Part shown: piece by piece, positions 58,037 to 64,000 of the stretch | Position numbering within the stretch: position 1 is the first letter of the stretch | How the letters are laid out: every line of letters starts with the position of its first letter | NCBI RefSeq assembly: GCF_001422045.1 | Contig: NZ_LMLW01000007.1 | Location: forward strand, 558,001-622,000 | Reading direction: 5' to 3' | Length of the DNA: 64,000 bases | DNA from: Sphingomonas sp. Leaf242 | GTDB taxonomy: Bacteria > Pseudomonadota > Alphaproteobacteria > Sphingomonadales > Sphingomonadaceae | Translations under genes and position numbers: made by a program | The notes under the pieces: model-generated | The model's database searches: none | What the model saw: the letters and a program-made list of their open reading frames with translations, nothing else | What the model was told of the DNA's origin: nothing

Positions 58037-59473
58037 ATGACGACGGCCTATGACACGAGCCTCGGCCTGTACATCGCTGGCGAATGGGTGAGCGGCGGCG
58101 GGCGCGAGACGCGCGACGTGCTCAATCCAGCGACCGGCGCGGGTCAGGCCGCGTTGCCGCTGGCGACCGCCGCCGATCTCGACCGCGCACTGGAGGCGAC
58201 GCAGCGCGGGTTCATCGCCTGGCGCGCCACTCCGCCGGAAAAGCGTGCGGCGATCCTCATCCGCACCGCACAATTGCTCCGCGAGCGCGCCGATCACATC
58301 GCCCGGATCGCGACGCTCGAACAGGGCAAGATCCAGGCCGAAGCGAAGGGCGAGGTCGCGTTCGCTGCGGCGCTGCTCGACTTCCACGCCGGGGAAGCGC
58401 AGCGCATCTATGGCCGCGTGCTGCCGCGTCCGTCGGGTTCGCGCAGCCTCGTCCTGCATCAGCCGGTCGGTCCGGTCGCCGCGTTCTGCGCCTGGAACTT
58501 CCCGGTGATGAACGTCGTCCGCAAGATCGCGCCCGCACTCGCGGCGGGCTGCTCGATCATCATCAAGCCGTCCGAGGAAACCGCCGGCAGCGCGGTCGAA
58601 GTGCTGAAATGCTTCCAGGATGCCGGCCTGCCCGGCGACGTCGCGCAGTGCGTGTTCGGCGTCCCCGACATGGTCTCGCGCCATTTGCTCGCCTCGCCGA
58701 TCACGCGGAAGCTGAGCTTCACCGGATCGGTTCCGGTCGGCAAGGCGCTGATGAAGCTCGCCGCCGACACGATGATGCGGACGACGATGGAGCTTGGCGG
58801 GCACGGACCGGTGCTGGTGTTCGACGATTGCGATCTCGACAAGACGCTCGACACGCTGGTCGCGCACAAGTTTCGCAACGCGGGGCAGGTCTGCGTCGCG
58901 CCGACCCGCTTCCACGTCCAGGACGGCATCTACGACCGGTTCGCCGCAGGCTTCGCGGAACGCACGCGCGCGCTGAAGGTCGGCGACGGGATGGCCGCGA
59001 CCAGCCAGATGGGTCCGATGGCCAATGCACGCCGACCCGAGGCCATTGCCGAACTGGTCGGCGATGCGACCGATCACGGCGCCAAGCTGCTCGCGGGCGG
59101 CGAGTATGGCGGCAGCGGCGGGTTCTTCTTCCAGCCGACCGTGCTGTCGGACGTGCCGCTATCGGCGCGCGCGATGAACGAGGAGCCGTTCGGCCCGATC
59201 GCGCTGCTCAGCCGCTTTGCGACCGACGAAGACGCGATCACCGAAGCCAACCGCCTGCCGTTCGGTCTGGCCGCCTATTGCTTCACCGAGAATGGACGCC
59301 GGCAGAACATGCTTGGCGACGCGATCGAAGCGGGGATGATCGCGATCAACAACGTCCGGCTTAGCTATCCCGACAGCCCGTTCGGCGGGATCAAGGACAG
59401 CGGCCACGGTTCCGAGGACGGTCCGGAAGGCGTTGCCGCACACCTGATCACCAAGACCGTACACATCAGCTGA
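58037..59473 (+). CDS. NAD(P)-dependent aldehyde dehydrogenase (succinate-semialdehyde dehydrogenase-like)
   Basis: 478 residues. LYIAGEWV start, cofactor motifs CAWNFPVMNVVRK and FTGSVPVGKALM, catalytic Glu in MELGGHGPV and Cys in NAGQVCVAPTRFHV, and C-terminal PFGGIKDSGHGSEDG. It oxidises an aldehyde to an acid; the similarity to succinate-semialdehyde dehydrogenase is only a general one. ATG 58037 begins at the family N-terminus; upstream sequence in frame is not conserved. Confidence 0.92.
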   Translation: MTTAYDTSLGLYIAGEWVSGGGRETRDVLNPATGAGQAALPLATAADLDRALEATQRGFIAWRATPPEKRAAILIRTAQLLRERADHIARIATLEQGKIQAEAKGEVAFAAALLDFHAGEAQRIYGRVLPRPSGSRSLVLHQPVGPVAAFCAWNFPVMNVVRKIAPALAAGCSIIIKPSEETAGSAVEVLKCFQDAGLPGDVAQCVFGVPDMVSRHLLASPITRKLSFTGSVPVGKALMKLAADTMMRTTMELGGHGPVLVFDDCDLDKTLDTLVAHKFRNAGQVCVAPTRFHVQDGIYDRFAAGFAERTRALKVGDGMAATSQMGPMANARRPEAIAELVGDATDHGAKLLAGGEYGGSGGFFFQPTVLSDVPLSARAMNEEPFGPIALLSRFATDEDAITEANRLPFGLAAYCFTENGRRQNMLGDAIEAGMIAINNVRLSYPDSPFGGIKDSGHGSEDGPEGVAAHLITKTVHIS

Positions 59474-59533
59474 TCGCGACCAACTCTTGTCGCGGACCGC
59501 GGCCGATGCACCCTATCGCGGTGCATCGGCCGC

Positions 59534-59995
59534 CTAGAATGCCTGGGCCAGCCGCCGATGCATCGAGCGTACCGCACTCGGCAGCGTGTCGGGCAGCGAT
59601 TGCGCGGCGTCCAGCAGCGCGACCCGTCGATGCAGGTCCGTACTCGAGTCGATCAACGCACGCGCACGGGCCGGCAGGGATTCAAGAAGAACCCTGTCGG
59701 TAACCGGCCCATCTCCCAGGCGGCGCGACGGATCGAGCGCATCCTTGACGTCCAATTCGCCGGCCTGAACCGCACGCTGCGTCAGCAGCCACGCGATCAC
59801 GTGCATGAGACGCGTCGTGACCTTGAGCGATTCGCAGCTGAAACCGACGCGCACGAACGGATCGAGCCCGTCGCGCTCGTTGCGGCCCACTTCATCGAAA
59901 TAGGCGCGCGCTTCGTCGGCCAGCAGCATCGATTCGCTATACAGCGCGTCGATCAACCGACGATGCATCTGCGTTTCGTGTCGAGAGTCAGTCAT
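59534..59995 (-). CDS. DUF1465 family protein (RcdA-like)
   Basis: 153 residues, largely helical: IDALYSESMLLADEARAYFDE ... ESLKVTTRLMHVIAWLLTQRA, then RLGDGP and LPARARALIDSS. This is the DUF1465 pattern that includes Caulobacter RcdA, an adaptor for regulated degradation of CtrA. In this organism it may be a ClpXP-linked cell-cycle adaptor; this is by family only. Confidence 0.85.
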   Translation of the reverse strand: MTDSRHETQMHRRLIDALYSESMLLADEARAYFDEVGRNERDGLDPFVRVGFSCESLKVTTRLMHVIAWLLTQRAVQAGELDVKDALDPSRRLGDGPVTDRVLLESLPARARALIDSSTDLHRRVALLDAAQSLPDTLPSAVRSMHRRLAQAF

Positions 59996-60132
59996 GGACA
60001 GCGCGATGGCATAGCGCGCCTGCCTAGCCCATCATGGCGAACACCGCGTTAACCAAGATCTGTCCCGAAATGCGTCGTTCGGTGCGGCGGGCTCGTGATC
60101 TGAGCGGGGAACGCGTCAGACGAGGACGGCGA

Positions 60133-60330
60133 TCACGCGATGATGTCGGGGATCAGCATATCCTCGCGTGCGGCAATCTCGTCGCGGAGCCGAAGCTTGC
60201 GCTTCTTCAGCCGCGCCATCTGCAACTGATCGGGCACGGGCTTGGCCGCCAGCGCCGCGATCGCGTCGTCGAGATCGCGGTGCTCGATGCGCATGGCTTC
60301 GAGTTGAGCTTTGGTCTGCGCCTCGTCCAC
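60133..60330 (-). CDS. DUF465 (YdcH) family protein, first copy
   Basis: 65 residues. A coiled helix (LEAMRIEHRDLDDAIAALA) and the conserved LQMARLKKRKLRLRDEIA are typical of YdcH proteins. Function unknown. A second copy lies at 60566 on the other strand. Confidence 0.85.
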   Translation of the reverse strand: MDEAQTKAQLEAMRIEHRDLDDAIAALAAKPVPDQLQMARLKKRKLRLRDEIAAREDMLIPDIIA

Positions 60331-60565
60331 CTCGTCCCCCGGTATTAGTGGCTGCTGCCGTGCCCCTTAGCAAATCCGCCGACCGGCGCGAGCGCTAAAC
60401 CGACCGAACCGGCGATTTGCGTCGATGCGGGACGATCTGCGATCGGTGCACCGGTCATCGCGGAAAACCGGTCGTTCAATCGATTTGGTCCGTTTCCGAT
60501 GAAGACATTTCGATGACACAGTGGTTTACTCAGCTCCCCAACCCGAATGCAGGAGGTATCCTACC

Positions 60566-60721
60566 GTGCAGACGACGCATCAGACAGCTCTGGAAACCAA
60601 GCACGCCGTGCTCGATAAACGGATTGCAGCCGAAGCTCACCGGCCTTTGCCCGATGCGACCATCCTGGCAGGATTGAAGAAACAGAAACTCAAGCTGAAA
60701 GAGGAAATCGTCAGCCTCTAA
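60566..60721 (+). CDS. DUF465 (YdcH) family protein, second copy
   Basis: 51 residues. AGGAGG at 60551-60556 is a perfect Shine-Dalgarno 9 bases before GTG 60566, which fixes the start; the frame also opens at 60521. ALETKHAVLDKRIAAEA and LAGLKKQKLKLKEEIVSL match the family. It faces away from the first copy across a 235-bp gap with no other feature. Confidence 0.85.
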   Translation: MQTTHQTALETKHAVLDKRIAAEAHRPLPDATILAGLKKQKLKLKEEIVSL

Positions 60722-60794
60722 TTTGCCGCCTTTCGGCATCCGCGGCACTCCCCGGACATCGGTCCGGGGAGACGCTAGGCCGCCGTCCGCGCGA

Positions 60795-61199
60795 TCAGCG
60801 TGCGGTCGTTGCCTTGGCATAGAAGGGCGTATTGGCCGACTGCGACACACCGGCAACCTTGCGGGCTTTCTTGGGATCGATCGGCGAGTCGAGCGCGACG
60901 CCGATGCGACCCTGGGTGCACCATGCGACCTTGCCGCCGATTTCCCCGAGCCCGCGCAGTTCCAGCAGTACCGGCGTTGCGATCGCGACGACCTTGTCCA
61001 GTTCGAGCATCAATCCGCGCTCGGAAAGATTGCGGACCCGAACCTCCCGCGGTCCCCGCTCGTCCGCCAGCCTGAGCTTCGCCATGAGAAACAGACTGTC
61101 GCGGCTACCGACGCGGTTGCCCGACATGTCTGGCGACGACGCTCCCTGCCCGTCTGTCGCGGCGTCAGTGGTCGTCGACCGGTCAAAAGCTTCTGTCAC
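60795..61199 (-). CDS. PilZ domain protein
   Basis: 134 residues. NRVGSRDSLFLMAKL and VRVRNLSERGLMLEL carry the PilZ pattern (Arg motif, then [D/N]xSxxG). The Arg pair is spaced RVGSR. PilZ proteins bind cyclic-di-GMP and control motility or polysaccharide. GTG 61199 is favoured by GGGA upstream; ATG 61250 is an alternative. It may lack strong c-di-GMP binding because the second motif begins with Asn. Confidence 0.8.
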   Translation of the reverse strand: MTEAFDRSTTTDAATDGQGASSPDMSGNRVGSRDSLFLMAKLRLADERGPREVRVRNLSERGLMLELDKVVAIATPVLLELRGLGEIGGKVAWCTQGRIGVALDSPIDPKKARKVAGVSQSANTPFYAKATTAR

Positions 61200-61351
61200 G
61201 CCATTCGTCCCGTTTGGTCGCCGTCCGCTCCCGGCCGGCCCGATCCTCACCGCCGACGGATCATAGCATCATACTGCGACGAAAGACCTAACGGATCCGA
61301 CGCATGCCGCTGACCCTCGCCGTCAACCTACACGCCGTCGAGCTACGGCGC

Positions 61352-61837
61352 TCAATCCTCGCGCGAGACCTTCTCGTGCCGCTCGTGACGTTCCTGCGCC
61401 TCGACGGTCATCGTCGCGATCGGTCGTGCCTCCAGCCGTGCTAGACTGATCGGCTCACCGGTAACTTCGCAATAGCCGTATTCGCCCTCGTCGATCCGGC
61501 GGATCGCGGATTCGATCTTCGAGACCAGCTTGCGCTGCCGATCGCGCGTTCGCAGTTCGATCGACCAGTCGGTCTCGCTCGACGCGCGGTCGGTCAGATC
61601 GGCCTCGCGCAGCGAGTCGACCTGCAGCTGCGACAGGGTTTCCTGCGACTCCCGCAGGATCGCTTCTTTCCAGGCCTGCAGCTTGCGTCGGAAATAGGCC
61701 TGTTGCCGAAGACTCATGAAAGGTTCGTCGGCATCGGGACGGTACGCCCCGTCTGCGCCGTCATCCGCGCTACGGTCGTTTGCCGCGCCGTGGTTGGAAT
61801 TGTCGGTATCGTCCATACGATTCATAACGGTCGCCAT
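61352..61837 (-). CDS. dksA: RNA polymerase-binding transcription factor DksA (single-Cys zinc-finger form)
   Basis: 161 residues. Coiled-coil region (QQAYFRRKLQAWKEAILRES ... ASSETDWSIELRTRDRQRKL) with acidic tip and the C-terminal finger YGYCEVTGEPISLARLEARPIATMTVEAQERHE. Only one of the four zinc-finger cysteines is present, a form common in alphaproteobacteria. It acts with ppGpp to regulate rRNA and stress genes. The ATG has GGGAG upstream. Confidence 0.93.
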   Translation of the reverse strand: MATVMNRMDDTDNSNHGAANDRSADDGADGAYRPDADEPFMSLRQQAYFRRKLQAWKEAILRESQETLSQLQVDSLREADLTDRASSETDWSIELRTRDRQRKLVSKIESAIRRIDEGEYGYCEVTGEPISLARLEARPIATMTVEAQERHERHEKVSRED

Positions 61838-62279
61838 ACCACTCTCCCTTTGGCCTCGTCGGATCAGCCACGCCGATCTCCAGAAGCCTCCCCCAAATGG
61901 TGAAAGCGCCTATAGTCGCAGCCGTCCGGCACCACAAGCGACCCCACTTGCGCATCCTGCATCAAAACGGACATTTTATTGCGTGGCTTGCCGTACGCGT
62001 CGCGCGCCAACATTTGGCAAGACCGAACCGGACCTTATCCGCTGGCAGCACGGCCCGGATACCGCGGCACGCGCCTGCTTTTGGTGCTTTTATGTCCCAG
62101 CCCGGCACGTTAACGTTGATCGTGTCAGCTATGGATGCGTAAATAGTTCGTTACCTATACTAGGTTCGGATAATGCGGTTGCACTTAACCGTTTCTTTTG
62201 CAGTTAGTCGGATAGCAGGATGCAAGCTGCGGACGGGGTGCGGCATTACAGCGAATGTCGACAATGAAAGAATGACGAT
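61838..62279. other. Intergenic region between dksA and the Ser-rich protein gene
   Basis: This 442-bp divergent gap contains the dksA promoter candidate and an AT-richer half (about 62095-62280). An overlapping frame from 61716 to 62207 is not supported by codon usage. I see no repeat or RNA gene in it. Confidence 0.6.
61909..61937 (-). promoter_or_regulatory. dksA: Candidate dksA promoter
   Basis: On the minus strand, TTGTGG (61932-61937) and TATAGG (61909-61914) are separated by 17 bp and lie about 70 bp upstream of the dksA start. Good match to sigma-70 type boxes. Confidence 0.45.
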
Positions 62280-63083
62280 ATGTCGGTGAGGATGGCTCTG
62301 GCTAAATTGTGCGCATGCGCATGCGGCGGTGCGTTGATCGGCGGGGGTGCGGTGCACGTCGCCGAACGCCCGGCGCGAACCGCGAACACCAAGCGCGTCC
62401 TGGTGAAACATGCGGTTCATCGTCAGGTCGCGTCGGTTGCCCGCCCGCGCCTGCGTCGCCGGGTCACGACGACGACCAGCACCGCCTGCACGCCGACGAT
62501 CGTCACGGTCGCCAATGCTGCGCCCAACCCCGCGATCGCGCCGGTCGGTAGCGGCTTCATCGGTGGCGGTGGTGGCGTTCCCGTCGTGGTCGGCGGCAGC
62601 GGCGGTTTCTTTGGTGGTTCGGGCGGATTTGGCGGCGGCTTCGGGGGGGGCTTCGGCGGCGGTGGCGGCGGATCGAGCGGGAGCATCGTGATCTCGTCGA
62701 CCTCGAGCGGCGGGTCAACGTCGTCGTCGACCGGCGGCGTCAGCAGCACATCGGCGTCGGGCGGATCGAGCGGCGACGTATCGTCCTCGTCCAGCGGCAA
62801 CGTTTCTTCGTCCTCGAGCGGCAATGTCTCGTCGTCGTCGAGCGGCAACGTGACGTCGGCATCGAGCAGCAGCACCTCCTCCGCCTCGTCGACCTCGTCG
62901 GCAAGCAGCACGTCGACCAGCAGCAGCACGAGTTCCGGTGGTCATCATGGCGATCCGCCGGGATCCAGCGGTGGCCCGCCCGCCCCCGTCCCCGCGCCGC
63001 CGATGGTGTTGCTGTTCGGCGCCGCCGCAGCCGCGCTGGTGGCCCGCAAGCGGTTCGCGAAACCGGCGGCGGCCAAGGCCTGA
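62280..63083 (+). CDS. Gly/Ser-rich repetitive surface protein with PEP-CTERM-like tail
   Basis: 267 residues. N-terminal signal region (LAKLCACACGGALIGGGAVH), basic stretch, Gly-rich segment (GGSGGFGGGFGGGFGGGGGG), Ser/Thr-rich segment with an 8-residue repeat, then PVPAPPMVLLFGAAAAALVARKRF, which has a Pro-rich motif, a membrane helix and a basic end as in PEP-CTERM sorting signals. It is probably exported and anchored or processed; the Ser-rich part may be O-glycosylated. No function known. Confidence 0.65.
   Translation: MSVRMALAKLCACACGGALIGGGAVHVAERPARTANTKRVLVKHAVHRQVASVARPRLRRRVTTTTSTACTPTIVTVANAAPNPAIAPVGSGFIGGGGGVPVVVGGSGGFFGGSGGFGGGFGGGFGGGGGGSSGSIVISSTSSGGSTSSSTGGVSSTSASGGSSGDVSSSSSGNVSSSSSGNVSSSSSGNVTSASSSSTSSASSTSSASSTSTSSSTSSGGHHGDPPGSSGGPPAPVPAPPMVLLFGAAAAALVARKRFAKPAAAKA
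62775..62870 (+). repeat. Four 24-bp coding repeats ([D/N]V-S/T-rich-SG)
   Basis: Codon-aligned units at 62775, 62799, 62823 and 62847 encode DVSSSSSG, NVSSSSSG, NVSSSSSG and NVTSASSS. Synonymous differences show they are not very recent duplicates. Confidence 0.85.
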
Positions 63084-63108
63084 ACCGGCCTTATTGAAGC
63101 GAAGCAGG

Positions 63109-63145
63109 AAAAAGGCCCCGGTGGATCGATCCACCGGGGCCTTTT
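63109..63145. terminator. Bidirectional Rho-independent terminator
   Basis: AAAAAGGCCCCGGTGGA is followed by the perfect palindrome core and TCCACCGGGGCCTTTTT. The long GC stem with T-run on both strands sits between the convergent Ser-rich gene (ends 63083) and the host-attachment gene (ends 63178). Confidence 0.93.
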
Positions 63146-63177
63146 TCGTTAGGGACAATCGGGTTTGCTCGCGGCGA

Positions 63178-63618
63178 TCAGGCGTTCTGGAGTGCCTTCT
63201 CGATGTCCTTGATCGGATGCCCGGTCAGGTCCTTGTCGAGTTCGCCCTTGAGGCGGCTGACCACCTCCTTGTGATAATGCTTGCGCAGTTCGCCCAAAGT
63301 CTTCGGCGGCGCGACCACGATCAGCGAGTCATAGGTGTTCTTCAGCGCACCGGTCTTCAGGAAGTCGGCGGCGTCCGCGGCGAACCGGTCTTCCTCGATC
63401 TGGTGGAAATCGGTCGGCTCGACCGAACTCTGCACGCCGCCTTGCGGTGACGAGGCGCGGCCTGCGGAATCGGTCGCCTGGTCGCGCGTTGCCGGATTGT
63501 CCTGCTCCTGCGCCTTCTCGACGATGAGATTGGGGAATTCGGTGTCGCCCTCGTTGCGCAGGAACAGCATTTTCCGGCCGTCGGCGACGAGCACGACGGA
63601 GTTATGAGGAAGATGCAT
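63178..63618 (-). CDS. Host attachment family protein
   Basis: 146 residues. N-terminal NSVVLVADGRKMLFLRNEGD, middle ADAADFLKTGALKNTYDSLIVVAPPKTLGELRKHY and C-terminal VSRLKGELDKDLTGHPIKDIEKAL match the PF10116 host-attachment group (called required for attachment to host cells in Rhizobiales). There is no signal peptide; the name may not reflect its role. Confidence 0.85.
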   Translation of the reverse strand: MHLPHNSVVLVADGRKMLFLRNEGDTEFPNLIVEKAQEQDNPATRDQATDSAGRASSPQGGVQSSVEPTDFHQIEEDRFAADAADFLKTGALKNTYDSLIVVAPPKTLGELRKHYHKEVVSRLKGELDKDLTGHPIKDIEKALQNA

Positions 63619-63691
63619 GCAGGTTTCTCCTTTTCGCTATGCGTATGGTTGAAGAACGCGCCGCGAACGCGAGAGGTTGCGAACCCTTGGT

Positions 63692-63712
63692 CCTCTCCCG
63701 CCAAGGGGGAGG
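63692..63712. repeat. C-tract/G-tract hairpin upstream of serS
   Basis: CCTCTCCC and GGGGGAGG form a short hairpin around GCCAAG, in the 145-bp divergent gap between the host-attachment gene and serS. The composition resembles family E. Confidence 0.4.
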
Positions 63713-63763
63713 TTTCAGAGGGCCTGCCTTGCGTACGCCCGCGGCCCTCGGCATAGCCCAGCC

Positions 63764-64000
63764 ATGCACGACATACGCCTGATCCGCGACGATCCCGCCG
63801 CCTTCGACGCCGCCCTCGCCAAGCGGGGTGTCGCACCGCAGTCCGCATCGCTGGTGACGCTCGACGAACAGCGCCGCGCAACGATCGCGGACTCGCAGAC
63901 CGCGCAGACCCGCCGCAACGAACTGTCGAAGGCGATCGGCCAAGCCAAGGCGCAGAAGGACGAGGCCAAGGCGCAAGCGCTGATGGCCGAGGTCGCGAGC
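63764..64000 (+). CDS. serS: Seryl-tRNA synthetase, N-terminal part (3' truncated by window)
   Basis: 79 residues visible: MHDIRLIRDDPAAFDAALAKRG followed by the coiled-coil arm (QTRRNELSKAIGQAKAQKDEAKAQAL). This is the conserved start and helical arm that contacts the tRNA-Ser long variable arm. The catalytic domain lies beyond the window. Confidence 0.93.
   Translation, partial: MHDIRLIRDDPAAFDAALAKRGVAPQSASLVTLDEQRRATIADSQTAQTRRNELSKAIGQAKAQKDEAKAQALMAEVAS

Noticed and set aside
61716..62207. 163-residue open frame on the plus strand opposite dksA
   Set aside because: It overlaps dksA and has no family features or ribosome site.

Overview
The window is GC-rich (roughly two-thirds G+C by eye), densely coded chromosome of an alphaproteobacterium, most likely Sphingomonadales (Sphingomonas or a close relative). 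The markers are the chvI-chvG-hprK-rapZ-EIIA-HPr cluster beside pckA, a C-terminal-only HPr kinase, a DksA with one zinc-finger cysteine, a DUF1465 (RcdA-like) gene, TrmFO, a lipoyl-domain PDH E1-beta, and many inverted palindromic intergenic repeats. I found no rRNA, tRNA, CRISPR array, prophage or insertion sequence.

Layout. 1-4.4 kb: envelope/housekeeping operon lptD(partial)-surA-pdxA-rsmA. 4.6-8.4 kb (minus): TPR protein, RsmB-like rRNA methyltransferase and guaB, with paired palindromes before guaB. 8.5-9.9 kb: SPFH/NfeD membrane pair. 10-17 kb: pckA (minus), then chvIG, hprK, rapZ, EIIA-Man, ptsH and a TrmH-type methylase. 17.2-19 kb: L,D-transpeptidase and a small lipoprotein. 19.1-24.2 kb (minus): sulfate assimilation operon sulP-cysD-cysNC-cysQ. 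24.5-27.5 kb: DUF488, trmFO, EF-hand protein and squalene/phytoene-synthase-like protein. 27.6-30.1 kb: tadE-tadE/F-tadG pilus genes. 30.2-32.6 kb (minus): pdhA-pdhB. 33-36.6 kb: MFS transporter, cysK, SleB-type hydrolase. 36.7-40.9 kb (minus): two S9 peptidases.

40.9-52.8 kb is the main accessory/catabolic block: cytochrome P450, SDR, GMC alcohol dehydrogenase, TetR regulator, thiolase, acyl-CoA synthetase, two acyl-CoA dehydrogenases and a coniferyl-aldehyde-type dehydrogenase. Together they could oxidise a hydrophobic alkyl or terpenoid/steroid-like side chain to an acid, activate it to a CoA ester and shorten it. The second acyl-CoA dehydrogenase is broken by an exact 7-bp tandem duplication. 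52.9-56.6 kb: DUF2946 protein, TonB-dependent receptor and PepSY membrane protein, probably a metal-uptake operon. 56.6-59.5 kb: beta-hydroxyacid dehydrogenase, small unknown protein, aldehyde dehydrogenase. 59.5-64 kb: RcdA-like protein, two DUF465 proteins, PilZ protein, dksA, a Gly/Ser-rich surface protein with a PEP-CTERM-like tail, a host-attachment-family protein, and the start of serS.

No clearly new multi-gene defence or mobile system is visible. The most notable signals are the 7-bp duplication in the acyl-CoA dehydrogenase, several families of paired inverted repeats (REPIN-like) in one window, a candidate TetR operator, a structured leader before the sulfate permease, and the Ser-repeat protein.
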